Source of the DNA: a virus
Reading direction: 5' to 3' (one strand)
IMG/VR virus record: IMGVR_UViG_3300025137_000170
Span: 1 to 30,739 of that record
Length of the DNA: 30,739 nt
In this document: piece after piece, positions 7,886 through 14,525 of the stretch
How positions within the stretch are numbered: the first letter of the stretch is position 1
Layout of the letters: each line of letters opens with the position of its first letter
Notes under the pieces: generated by a model
What the model was told of the DNA's origin: nothing
What the model saw: the letters and a program-made list of their open reading frames with translations, nothing else
Databases searched by the model: none
Program-made: the position numbers and the translations under genes

Positions 7886-9142
7886 ATGTCACAAGACATT
7901 AAAGATCTTCGTGAAAAGTTAGCGTCAAAAAGAGTTGAATTAAAAGAACTCTTTGAGTCAGTTGAAGACGGTAGATATACTGCTGACCAAAAGCAGGCTA
8001 TTGCTGACAGAAACACGGAACTCGCTGGATTAGTAGATGAAGTAAATTTAGCTTCAACTAAAAGTAAAAATGAAGCAGCTATCGAAGCTGATTCAAAACC
8101 AGCCGAAGCAACTTATAAATCGGAGAAAGTTCAACCAACATCAGTTGGAGAGCAATTTGTTAACACAGACGCTTATAAGAACTACAAAAATAATGGAGTA
8201 AAAGGTATTGATGCCAAAGTAGGCTTTAATCCAACAGAATTTAAAACTTCATTAACAACCACAGGTTATCCACCTGAGGTTTTGAGAGAGCCTGGAATAT
8301 TAGAGTCAGCTCTTAGAGATCCAAATGCAGTTATTGGGCTATTCGACCAAATCGAATCAACCCAAAACTCTTTTAGTTATCTTGAAGAGACTACATTCAC
8401 CAACAATGCAGCTGAAGCTGCTGAAGGTGCTGCTATAGGCGAAGCTGCTCTTGCATTTACAGAAAAGACAGAAGCAATCAGAAAAATGGGTGTATTTATA
8501 CCTGTTACAGATGAATTGCTTTCTGACGAAGCTGGAATTCAAGGTTATGTAAACTCAAGACTTCAAACCATGTTAAAGCTAAGATTAGACGGACAGTTAA
8601 TATCCGGTAACGGTACTGCCCCTAACTTAGAAGGTTTATTGGATGCAGGTAAGAGCTCAGTAGGTTCTTCAGACTTCAACAGTTACAACGGTAACTTGGG
8701 AAGAATTGGAGCAATCTATAATGCAATTACTGATATTCGTGTAAACTCCTTTACAGAACCTGATGCTATTGTTATGCACCCAAATGACTGGAATCAAATC
8801 GTGACTTCAGTTGGTGCTGACTTTGCAGGTACTTCTTCAGCAGGATATGCAGAAAAGAGTCCTCTTTTTGTTGCAGCCGGCGGAATGGGTGCTGGACCAT
8901 CAGCCCAAATTTGGGGTGTTAAAGTAGTTCCGACCACTGCTATACCAAACAACACAGTGTTAGTTGGTAGGTTCGGTGGCGGCGAATGTGCAAATGTTGT
9001 AATGAGACAAGGTATTGACCTTGCCATCACAGATAGCCATAGCGATTTCTTTGTTAAGAATCAATTAGCTATTAGAGCAACAATGCGTGTTGGTTTCCCT
9101 GTTTATAGACAAACAGGATTCCACAAGTTACTAAATATGTAA
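7886..9142 (+). CDS. Major capsid protein (HK97 fold)
   Basis: Forms the icosahedral shell. The start is supported by AGGAG at 7872-7876, 9 nt before ATG. Residues 1-70 form a charged coiled-coil (MSQDIKDLREKLASKRVELKE) like the delta/scaffold domain of HK97 gp5. The mature shell domain follows from about residue 100: 'VIGLFDQIESTQNSFSYLEE', 'IRKMGVFIPVTDELLSDEAG', 'QLISGNGTAPNLEGLLDAG', 'DAIVMHPNDWNQI', 'IWGVKVVPTTAIPNNTVLVG' and a terminal 'FFVKNQLAIRATMRVGFPVYR'. Length 418 fits a capsid precursor with its delta domain still attached, in keeping with a protease gene next door. A terminator hairpin follows the gene. Confidence 0.95.
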   Translation: MSQDIKDLREKLASKRVELKELFESVEDGRYTADQKQAIADRNTELAGLVDEVNLASTKSKNEAAIEADSKPAEATYKSEKVQPTSVGEQFVNTDAYKNYKNNGVKGIDAKVGFNPTEFKTSLTTTGYPPEVLREPGILESALRDPNAVIGLFDQIESTQNSFSYLEETTFTNNAAEAAEGAAIGEAALAFTEKTEAIRKMGVFIPVTDELLSDEAGIQGYVNSRLQTMLKLRLDGQLISGNGTAPNLEGLLDAGKSSVGSSDFNSYNGNLGRIGAIYNAITDIRVNSFTEPDAIVMHPNDWNQIVTSVGADFAGTSSAGYAEKSPLFVAAGGMGAGPSAQIWGVKVVPTTAIPNNTVLVGRFGGGECANVVMRQGIDLAITDSHSDFFVKNQLAIRATMRVGFPVYRQTGFHKLLNM

Positions 9143-9162
9143 TCCATATTGAGTTAAAAATT

Positions 9163-9199
9163 TTTGTGAGGGGTAGTAAACCTGCCCCTTACAAATTTC
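9163..9199 (+). terminator. Intrinsic terminator after the capsid gene
   Basis: A 14-bp stem (9163-9176 with 9182-9195; two G-U pairs) containing GGGG paired with CCCC and a 5-nt loop TAAAC, followed by a short T run (TTT at 9196-9198). The A-tract before the left arm could make it work in the other direction too. Confidence 0.75.
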
Positions 9200-9204
9200 G
9201 ATAG

Positions 9205-9210
9205 TATAAT
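9205..9210 (+). promoter_or_regulatory. Consensus -10 box (TATAAT) after the capsid terminator
   Basis: A perfect TATAAT starts 10 bp after the terminator stem; no -35 box stands at the usual distance. A start near 9217 would give a short leader with AAGGAA (9225-9230) before ATG 9240. Confidence 0.5.
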
Positions 9211-9239
9211 TATTATTAAAGATTAAGGAAAAAAATTTC

Positions 9240-9479
9240 ATGGCAGAATTTACAAAAGTAGAAAAATCTATTTGGAAGATGTCAGACGGTAGTATCTGGG
9301 AAGGTCCTATGTCTGAGTTACCAAAGAGTAATGCTGAAAATATTGCAAAAGCTGGAAAAGAATACCCTACTGCTTGGTTAAAAGAGCAAGGTTGGGGAAA
9401 GAAAGCTCCTGCAAAGAAAAAAGCAGCTACTAAAGAAGCACCAGAAACTAAAGCAAAAAAACCAGCTGAAGATAAGTAG
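9240..9479 (+). CDS. Small protein with Lys/Ala-rich tail, next to capsid gene
   Basis: Unknown 79-residue protein. The first 55 residues look folded (WKMSDGSIWEGPMSELPKSN, then TAWLKEQGWG); the last 25 are almost purely Lys, Ala, Pro, Thr and Glu, resembling histone H1 tails. AAGGAA at 9225-9230 serves as ribosome-binding site. Lying between the major capsid protein and the head-tail adaptor, and having its own -10 box after a terminator, it is probably a virion or head-assembly component; the basic tail could contact packaged DNA (inference). Confidence 0.65.
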   Translation: MAEFTKVEKSIWKMSDGSIWEGPMSELPKSNAENIAKAGKEYPTAWLKEQGWGKKAPAKKKAATKEAPETKAKKPAEDK

Positions 9480-9486
9480 ACTTTAA

Positions 9487-10170
9487 ATGGCACTCGCTAC
9501 TTTTAGTGATGTAGAAAGCGTGCTTGGTATTGACCTAGGCAGTACAGATCAAGCTACATGTACGAATTTATTAATTCCTACAGTAGAAGATGCTGTAGCA
9601 AACTACATTGGATATAACCCAAACTATTCAGCATCAATAACAGAAAAATTTGATGGAGACAAGACAGAAGATATCTTCTTAAAGCGTTCTCCTATAGTTT
9701 CTATAACTTCAGTTACAGAAGACGGTACCTCTCTTACCGAGGGAAATACTAACGATTATGTTAGTTATCCTGGTCTTGGACGACTCCGTAAGGTTGGTAG
9801 AGAAAAATGGTCTTCTGCTAGATTACAAAACATTACAGTTGTTTATAAAGCAGGATATTCTGATAGCGAAGGAACAGCAGAAGATGTTCCTAAAGATATT
9901 AAGTATGTTGTAGCTAGATGTGCAGGTAGATTAGTTGTTTCTGCATTGTCTCTAGGTTCACAACAACCATCAGGTGCTGTCGAAACTCACTTAGCATCGG
10001 GATCTGAGGGTAAATTTCAAATGGTTAAGAACGAAGGTATCGGAGATTATCAAGTTACTTATGAATCAGTGCTAGACCAAATGAATTCTGACCTGTTGCA
10101 AAAAGCTGATATGAAAATATTAAGCAAGTACAAGAGACAATTCTTTACATCAGCAGGTATACTAGATTAA
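9487..10170 (+). CDS. Head-tail adaptor (gp6/gp15-like connector)
   Basis: Forms the ring below the portal that extends the connector. Typical features: an N-terminal helix 'MALATFSDVESVLGIDL', the helical 'LLIPTVEDAVANYIGY', a central beta part beginning 'ITEKFDGDKTEDIFLKRSPI' with 'SITSVTEDG', 'ITVVYKAGY', then a helix with 'VPKDIKYVVARCAGRLVVSAL', and a C-terminal 'SKYKRQFF'. This is the usual plan of HK97 gp6 and SPP1 gp15 families. At 227 residues it is somewhat longer than HK97 gp6. ATG 9487 lies 7 nt after the preceding stop and has no strong ribosome-binding site. In most phages the stopper would follow directly; here 4.3 kb of other genes intervene. Confidence 0.85.
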   Translation: MALATFSDVESVLGIDLGSTDQATCTNLLIPTVEDAVANYIGYNPNYSASITEKFDGDKTEDIFLKRSPIVSITSVTEDGTSLTEGNTNDYVSYPGLGRLRKVGREKWSSARLQNITVVYKAGYSDSEGTAEDVPKDIKYVVARCAGRLVVSALSLGSQQPSGAVETHLASGSEGKFQMVKNEGIGDYQVTYESVLDQMNSDLLQKADMKILSKYKRQFFTSAGILD

Positions 10171-10171
10171 T

Positions 10172-10375
10172 ATGACAGATTTTAATTTCCCAGAAGGTAC
10201 AAAAAGAGAAGATGCTGTTAACGAACTCGTCGATGATGAGCAATTTAAAGAAATGGTTCTCAAACAATTTAACTATATGAGAATTAAAGGAATTAATCTT
10301 GTTCAAGATGCTGACGACATGGTCAACTTATATCTTAAAATTTGTAAAGCCTTTAAAGAAGACTCAGACGATTAA
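10172..10375 (+). CDS. Hypothetical small acidic protein, 67 aa
   Basis: Not recognised. Acidic, all-helical in appearance ('EQFKEMVLKQFNYMRIKG', then 'DADDMVNLYLKICKAFKED'). The start lies 1 nt after the adaptor's stop, and its own stop is 3 nt before the next gene, so it belongs to the same transcription unit. No signal peptide or membrane segment. Confidence 0.65.
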   Translation: MTDFNFPEGTKREDAVNELVDDEQFKEMVLKQFNYMRIKGINLVQDADDMVNLYLKICKAFKEDSDD

Positions 10376-10378
10376 ATA

Positions 10379-10618
10379 ATGGCTCTTTATGAGTATAAAT
10401 GTTCTAAATGTGAGCATTTATTTGATGTAAGACATTCAATACACGAAGACCCAATAATAAAGTGTGAGAAATGTAACGCTAAATCACAAAGACAAATATC
10501 TTCAAGGGTATACATGTATGGTACTGTAGGAGTTGATTGGAATACAGATCCATCTAAAGTTTCACAATCTATGAAAGATAAGGCTAGTAAAGCTTCTAAA
10601 AGAAAAGTTCAGTTTTAA
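10379..10618 (+). CDS. FmdB-type zinc ribbon protein
   Basis: A small protein whose first 40 residues match the FmdB-family zinc ribbon: 'MALYEYKCSKCEHLFDV' followed by 'IKCEKCNAKSQRQIS', with Cys8, Cys11, Cys29 and Cys32 placed to bind one zinc. The tail is Lys/Ser-rich. Such zinc ribbons occur often in phage head-tail gene blocks, where their role is not established; regulatory and structural roles have both been proposed. It is the last plus-strand gene before the minus-strand cassette; its stop TAA interlocks with the stop of the convergent gene in the bases TTAA. Confidence 0.8.
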   Translation: MALYEYKCSKCEHLFDVRHSIHEDPIIKCEKCNAKSQRQISSRVYMYGTVGVDWNTDPSKVSQSMKDKASKASKRKVQF

Positions 10619-10770
10619 TTTTCGTATTTTTCTAAAGATTCAAGTAATTTATCACATATAACATTTTCAGGTTCTGCAACCCAAAGTGGTTCATTTCTTT
10701 TTTGTTTCTCATAAGCTCTAACTTCTAGCCAATAAGAAAACCTATCTTTTAAATGTTTAATTATTTTCAT
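10615..10770 (-). CDS. Hypothetical small protein downstream of the methyltransferase
   Basis: Unknown protein of 51 residues if it starts at the ATG whose first base is 10770 (14-nt overlap with the end of the methyltransferase gene); an upstream in-frame ATG at 10797 would give 60. Neither has a clear ribosome-binding site, so coupling to the upstream gene is likely. Basic in the first half (KIIKHLKDRFSYWLEVRAYE), acidic at the end. It ends the minus-strand cassette, and its stop overlaps the stop of the FmdB-like gene on the other strand. Confidence 0.5.
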   Translation of the reverse strand: MKIIKHLKDRFSYWLEVRAYEKQKRNEPLWVAEPENVICDKLLESLEKYEN

Positions 10771-12496
10771 ATCTACTATCAAAAACAAGTGTTCCATACT
10801 TAAGAGAATTTGAAATACAAATTCCTACAAACTCTGCACAAGCAGGAACAACTGCGTTGCCTAATGCTTTTATTTTATTTACCCTGTCAGGTTCATCTTC
10901 TATTGTTCTAGGTACTGTTTCCCATGGTTCTATTACATAATCATCTTTATAAACATAAGGATTTTCTGCAAGATTACCTTTAGGATTTATTCCTTCTGCA
11001 ATTCTTTTTGTACTTGGTCTACTACTTGTTACTAGAGGTGTTTGCCAATTTTGTCTTTGCCATTCAAAACTTTCTACTGTTGTCATTTCTTTATCAAACT
11101 TTAATTTTCTTAAGCAAGGTTTTATAGCTTCCCAATCTTCTATGGTCGGATAAGAGAATCCACCTTTGTCATATCTAAACCAATGTTCGATAGTTGTCTT
11201 CTTAATATCTATATTTTCTGATAATACCTTAACTGATGTTTGAGACCTAAGATAATCTACAAATTGCTTTTGTGTTGGTAGGTAAGGTCTTTTTAATATT
11301 TCGTGGTCTTTATAAATTTCAAATAATTCAGGATTCTTATGTATCTCATCAATAGCAATCTGGTCTGCCAAAGTTATTTGCACAGGTTGACCCGAAGCTC
11401 TTTTTGTTTTTCCTTGAAGTAATTTAGTAGCATACTTTAAAGCATCCTCTCCTGCTTTACCATCCATAGTTGTAGGAGTTCTCCATTTTTGTGATAAATA
11501 AACTCTGTCTTGTAAGTTAAGACTATGAGAATCTGTACCGTCTTTTGTTAGTCTCCTACCTTTTTCATTAAGTTTCATATTTTTATGAAGAACTTCTTGT
11601 GTTGTAGGAGTAGGCCAATGTAAAACATCTGCATTGTATGTCCAATAATTAGGAAGACCTAATCTTCCTGCCAATCCGACGGGAACCCCATAAGTAGGGA
11701 CACCCACTTGCTGTTCAACCTTTTGCCAATAAGTTTTGGGTTCCTCTCCCCCATGTCCATTTCTAGAGTCGAACCGTGTTTCCCCGCCTTCACCGACGGT
11801 GCTTGTTTGTTCACTGGCTTGGATGCTTGACTTGCTCTTGGAGTTGACCAAAGTTTTGGATTCTCCCTCAAGTTGCCCGTACTTTTTCTTTTGCTCTTCT
11901 TGGATTTGTCCCCACGGTACAGAGCGTTCTCCAAAGCTTCCCCTGTTCTCGGTTTCAAGTGATCTAAAGTGTTCGGAGTTTCCCACGATGAATACTCTTT
12001 CTCTAAGGTGCGGGGCATTAACCGAGGCTGCTGATACAATTTGCCATTCAACACTATACCCGCTACTGGAAAGGAAAGAAATAACTCTTCCGACTGCTCC
12101 TCCTTTATTTCCTTCGTCGTCTTTGGCTGTGAGGAGTCCTCTGACATTTTCTGCAACAACCCATTTTGGTTTAAGAACGCTAATGGCTCTTTCGAATTGA
12201 TACCATAATATTCCTCGCTCATCTTCTTCACTCATTCCTTTCCTATTACCTGCATAACTAAATGACTGACAAGGGAATCCCCCTATCAACATGTCAACAG
12301 GTTCTAATTTACTGAAATCTACATTATTTATATCATCATTGATGACATTTGATTTCGGCCATTTCTTTTTTAAAACACTTGCACAATAAGGGTCAAACTC
12401 TACTTGCCAAATTGTTTCAGCATCAAAGTCTTTTAGTCCTCTTTCAATTCCTAAATCTAAACCACCGATACCAGAAAACAAACTACCTATCTTCAT
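10757..12496 (-). CDS. dcm: DNA cytosine-C5 methyltransferase
   Basis: Methylates cytosine at C5 in DNA, probably to protect phage DNA from host restriction. Motif I FSGIGGLDLG (7-16), motif IV GFPCQSF with catalytic Cys76, motif VI ENV (116-118), motif VIII HLRERVFIV (163-171), and motif X RVNKIKALGNAVVP (538-551) are all present, so it should be active. At 579 residues it is longer than typical (300-450). The extra, between VIII and X, holds three W-(P/R/Q)TP elements (294, 338, 484) and a helix-turn-helix-like segment around TTIEHWFRYDKGG (434-446), also seen in other phage methyltransferases. The start has TTAGGA 4 nt upstream and overlaps a small upstream gene. No partner restriction enzyme is visible. 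A second reading frame overlaps it at 11659-12231. Confidence 0.93.
   Translation of the reverse strand: MKIGSLFSGIGGLDLGIERGLKDFDAETIWQVEFDPYCASVLKKKWPKSNVINDDINNVDFSKLEPVDMLIGGFPCQSFSYAGNRKGMSEEDERGILWYQFERAISVLKPKWVVAENVRGLLTAKDDEGNKGGAVGRVISFLSSSGYSVEWQIVSAASVNAPHLRERVFIVGNSEHFRSLETENRGSFGERSVPWGQIQEEQKKKYGQLEGESKTLVNSKSKSSIQASEQTSTVGEGGETRFDSRNGHGGEEPKTYWQKVEQQVGVPTYGVPVGLAGRLGLPNYWTYNADVLHWPTPTTQEVLHKNMKLNEKGRRLTKDGTDSHSLNLQDRVYLSQKWRTPTTMDGKAGEDALKYATKLLQGKTKRASGQPVQITLADQIAIDEIHKNPELFEIYKDHEILKRPYLPTQKQFVDYLRSQTSVKVLSENIDIKKTTIEHWFRYDKGGFSYPTIEDWEAIKPCLRKLKFDKEMTTVESFEWQRQNWQTPLVTSSRPSTKRIAEGINPKGNLAENPYVYKDDYVIEPWETVPRTIEDEPDRVNKIKALGNAVVPACAEFVGICISNSLKYGTLVFDSRYENN
11659..12231 (-). 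CDS. Candidate overprinted gene inside dcm: W-TP / LMGFPxxW family protein
   Basis: A 190-codon frame on the same strand as the methyltransferase but shifted by one base. The protein looks real: 'LFLSFPVAGIVLNGKLYQQP', 'PRTLEKEYSSWETPN', 'LWSTPRASQ' and a final 'LNSKWVSLLMGFPSDW'. That order (SFPxSG..NGKLY, W-TP repeats, LNPxWVxWLMGFPxxW) is the hallmark of a protein family often found beside phage cytosine methyltransferases; I rely on memory for this. The first 50 residues match nothing I know. Possible starts: GTG 12231, with AAAGGA 4 nt upstream, or ATG 12222. Base composition is unusual: by hand count 11701-11940 is about 49% GC, against about 27% for 11221-11340. The methyltransferase frame is also open and looks functional here. 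Alternative: a decayed or chance frame. Confidence 0.5.
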   Translation of the reverse strand: MKKMSEEYYGINSKEPLAFLNQNGLLQKMSEDSSQPKTTKEIKEEQSEELFLSFPVAGIVLNGKLYQQPRLMPRTLEKEYSSWETPNTLDHLKPRTGEALENALYRGDKSKKSKRKSTGNLRENPKLWSTPRASQASKPVNKQAPSVKAGKHGSTLEMDMGERNPKLIGKRLNSKWVSLLMGFPSDWQED

Positions 12497-12605
12497 TAAT
12501 TCCTAACTTAATATATATTTCTTTTAACTCTTTTTCTATTTTATTTTTTCTATCAATAAGTTTTAAAGTTTCTTTAGGAATATAAGGTCCATCTTTATAA
12601 AACAT
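12483..12605 (-). CDS. Small hypothetical protein, 40 aa, coupled to dcm
   Basis: A 40-codon frame from ATG 12605 (minus) to TAG at 12483-12485, overlapping the first 14 bases of the methyltransferase gene. The product begins MFYKDGPYIPKETLKLIDRK and continues as a Lys/Glu-rich amphipathic helix. The overlap suggests translational coupling to dcm. Upstream on the minus strand, TAATAT (12612-12617) ends 6 nt before the ATG, the same spacing as at two other -10 boxes in the window; there is no ribosome-binding site. No known family. Confidence 0.45.
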   Translation of the reverse strand: MFYKDGPYIPKETLKLIDRKNKIEKELKEIYIKLGINEDR

Positions 12606-12621
12606 AATTAAATATTAACAT

Positions 12622-13164
12622 TTATTCTTGACTTCGCCACATACGCTCCCATTTTTCTGCATCGCCCCAACACCATTTGCTTGAGTTCCAATCGTTCCAT
12701 CTTGTATTTGAATATGTATCTTCAGCCAAAAGTGATGCTGCATATATATTCCAATAAGCAGAATATTGGACAGGTCTAAAATCAAAACCAGTATTTGTTT
12801 TAGAGGTCTTATTAGACTCATAAGGCATACCAAATCTAGTAATTACCCAAGAGTCCCATTCAGGTATTCCGTGTAATTCAACCATCCATTTCCAGGTATT
12901 TGGAATAAATTGCATGACACCCGAGTCATTATCTTCTAATCTAAAAGCATTTGATTTGCCACGACTTTCACACCAACCAATTCTAAATGCCGTATATAGA
13001 TTTTCAGGTTCAAAGTGCATAATGTAGTATTGAGTGTGATCAGACATATTTTTTGGAAAACTTTTCATACACTGCTTTACTTCATAGATGTCATCTACAG
13101 TAGGTTGATTGTTAATTATGGGTTGTTGAAAACTTGCTAAGAGTAGCAGACATTCAGCTATCAT
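12622..13164 (-). CDS. Lytic transglycosylase / lysozyme-like protein (SLT fold)
   Basis: Peptidoglycan-cleaving enzyme, likely the endolysin or an entry/exit lysin. Core: 'IGWCESRGKSNAF' with catalytic Glu66, 'DNDSGVMQFIPNTW' (78-91), and 'YSAYWNIYAASLLAED' (134-149), which is the usual order of soluble lytic transglycosylases (Glu, then GxMQ-PxTW, then N..AA..L). The N-terminus (MIAECLLLLASFQQP) is hydrophobic and could be a signal or anchor sequence, short of basic residues. The end is very Trp-rich (RWNDWNSSKWCWGDAEKWERMW), perhaps for wall binding. The start is clear: on the minus strand AAAGGAG (plus positions 13172-13178) stands 7 nt before ATG 13164. It is read from the promoter at 13451-13479. 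Confidence 0.85.
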   Translation of the reverse strand: MIAECLLLLASFQQPIINNQPTVDDIYEVKQCMKSFPKNMSDHTQYYIMHFEPENLYTAFRIGWCESRGKSNAFRLEDNDSGVMQFIPNTWKWMVELHGIPEWDSWVITRFGMPYESNKTSKTNTGFDFRPVQYSAYWNIYAASLLAEDTYSNTRWNDWNSSKWCWGDAEKWERMWRSQE

Positions 13165-13191
13165 TGTTAATCTCCTTTGTTTAGATAGTCT

Positions 13192-13422
13192 TTAATCTAT
13201 AATAAGCATTTCTGCGTCAGATACAGCTATTGATTTTGACTTTCCTGCTGTTACACCGATATGCGTGTACGAAGGATTTGTCCCGATTGTCTTTACTTTA
13301 AAGACATCTGCTTCGTGACAAGTCATGTAAGGATTCCACCTTACATGTATCATATAGTTGCCTTTGTGAATGATTTCATCCTCAAAGACAGGTGCTGTAT
13401 CCACAAAAGGTACTTCTACCAA
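13192..13422 (-). CDS. Hypothetical protein with TTG start, 76 aa
   Basis: First gene of the minus-strand cassette; family unknown. The TTG at 13420-13422 is preferred because the minus strand has GGAAAGGA about 7 nt before it (plus 13430-13437); the first in-frame ATG is 23 codons inside. The product seems to be a small all-beta protein: 'GNYMIHVRWNPYMTCHEADVF' followed by 'HIGVTAGKSKSIAVSDAEML'. No signal peptide or membrane segment. It lies 27 bp ahead of the transglycosylase gene and shares its promoter, so a role linked to lysis or exclusion is possible, but nothing in the sequence shows it. Confidence 0.6.
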   Translation of the reverse strand: MVEVPFVDTAPVFEDEIIHKGNYMIHVRWNPYMTCHEADVFKVKTIGTNPSYTHIGVTAGKSKSIAVSDAEMLIID

Positions 13423-13450
13423 ATTACAGTCCTTTCCTATCAGTAATATA

Positions 13451-13479
13451 ATTCTAGTAAGGTTCTTGCATTAATACAA
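13451..13479 (-). promoter_or_regulatory. Minus-strand promoter of the lysis/methylation cassette
   Basis: Read on the minus strand: -35 TTGTAT (plus 13474-13479), a 17-bp spacer, -10 TAGAAT (plus 13451-13456). Start near 13444, then the ribosome-binding site and TTG start at 13422. The -35 box shares the near-palindrome CTTGCATTAATACAAG (13465-13480) with the divergent promoter. Confidence 0.6.
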
Positions 13480-13493
13480 GTTTATGCTAAGAT
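13466..13493 (+). promoter_or_regulatory. Plus-strand promoter of the DNA-binding protein gene
   Basis: -35 TTGCAT (13466-13471), 16-bp spacer, -10 TAAGAT (13488-13493). The ATG at 13501 is 7 nt after the -10 box, so transcription may start at the codon itself; an ATG with a ribosome-binding site follows at 13522. Confidence 0.65.
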
Positions 13494-13500
13494 TTATTAT

Positions 13501-14460
13501 ATGTTAATAGATGGGAGAAACATGGACAAATATGAAGATAGAATAAACGACAATGAATTAGCTGATGAAAGGCTAGTTTCTGATATGGATAATGTTAAAG
13601 TAGAGACACCTTACATACTAAACAATATGGAGAATTTAAACGAATTACCTCAATTTTCAGGACCTAAAAGATATACCAAAGAAAAGCTTACTAGAGAACA
13701 AATTGTAGAAAAAATAACATCAGATCCAATTAAAACAAATCTGTTTTGGGCTGATGAATGGGGTTGCTCTAGAGAAAGAGTAAGACAACTTAGAGAACAA
13801 TTTGGATTAGCAGGTGCTTCAGACTTTAACTTAGAAATATTTAATTTAGCTCTAGAAAAAATTTCAAAAGCTCGAGGCTTTATAACAGCTCATACTTTTA
13901 AAGATATTCCTAATTTTAGTGTAAGAAAATTAAATACTTGGATACAAGATAAACCACATCTAAAACAACAAGTAGAATTGATAAGACAAGAAGCGTATAA
14001 CCTAACTCATTATCCTTCTCATAAACTATGTCCATTCTGTGATAAAACACTACCTATAGACAATTTTTATGTTTCAAAAGTAGGTAGAGATAAAAGAATG
14101 AACAAATGTAATAATTGTAATGTTAAAATTGTAAAAGCTTATTACGATAAAAGAGATGTTCCTAATCCAACAGTAACAGAAAAAACTTGTGCAAGTATAA
14201 GGTCATTAGGACCACTTCCTGCCTCATTTTTTCATAGGTCTAGAAAAGCATCTTCAGGATTACAATATAGTTCAAAACGATATATGGAATGTTATTCAAG
14301 AAACAAAATTAAATATAATAAAATTATGAAAATTGAAGATAATAACATTAGACAACAAGAACTACAGTTGTTTGGAGATTGGCAACAAAGAACTAAGAAC
14401 GAAGCTAAAGAGCTTCTTATAAAAGATTTGGAAGAATACAACCTGCTAAACTTAGAGTAA
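13501..14460 (+). CDS. DNA-binding protein: sigma-4-like HTH plus zinc ribbon
   Basis: Probable transcription factor. Residues 87-100 (WGCSRERVRQLREQ) strongly resemble the recognition helix-turn-helix of sigma-70 region 4 (G-x-S/T-R-E-R-I/V-R-Q), preceded by a helix containing 'LTREQIVEKI'. Residues 177-206 form a zinc ribbon (CPFC, then CNNC) of the type that in phage HNH/endonuclease VII-related proteins has 'P..xFY.sk.g......C..C'. A degenerate second copy may lie at 230-266 (C230 and C264 only). No sigma region 2 or nuclease motif is seen. Two starts: ATG 13501, 7 nt after a -10 box, or ATG 13522, with GGGAGA just upstream (giving 312 residues). With its own promoter and terminator it is an independent unit of the 'moron' type, and it might control late promoters or the divergent cassette (inference). 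Confidence 0.75.
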   Translation: MLIDGRNMDKYEDRINDNELADERLVSDMDNVKVETPYILNNMENLNELPQFSGPKRYTKEKLTREQIVEKITSDPIKTNLFWADEWGCSRERVRQLREQFGLAGASDFNLEIFNLALEKISKARGFITAHTFKDIPNFSVRKLNTWIQDKPHLKQQVELIRQEAYNLTHYPSHKLCPFCDKTLPIDNFYVSKVGRDKRMNKCNNCNVKIVKAYYDKRDVPNPTVTEKTCASIRSLGPLPASFFHRSRKASSGLQYSSKRYMECYSRNKIKYNKIMKIEDNNIRQQELQLFGDWQQRTKNEAKELLIKDLEEYNLLNLE

Positions 14461-14477
14461 TTGCGACCCGAAATTAT

Positions 14478-14518
14478 CGGAATCCTCTGCTTGAAAAGGT
14501 AGGGGATTTCGTGTTTTT
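14478..14518 (+). terminator. Intrinsic terminator after the DNA-binding protein gene
   Basis: A 13-bp stem (14478-14490 with 14499-14511; includes G-U pairs) with an 8-nt loop TTGAAAAG, directly followed by TGTTTTT (14512-14518). It lies 17 bp after the stop codon. Confidence 0.8.
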
Positions 14519-14525
14519 CAAGTGT

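Noticed and set aside
11736-12200. 154-codon plus-strand frame antisense to dcm
   Set aside because: Composition rich in Ser, Pro, Leu and Cys with no known motif; it is open because the minus strand carries two coding frames with raised GC. Unlike the same-strand second frame, it resembles no family.
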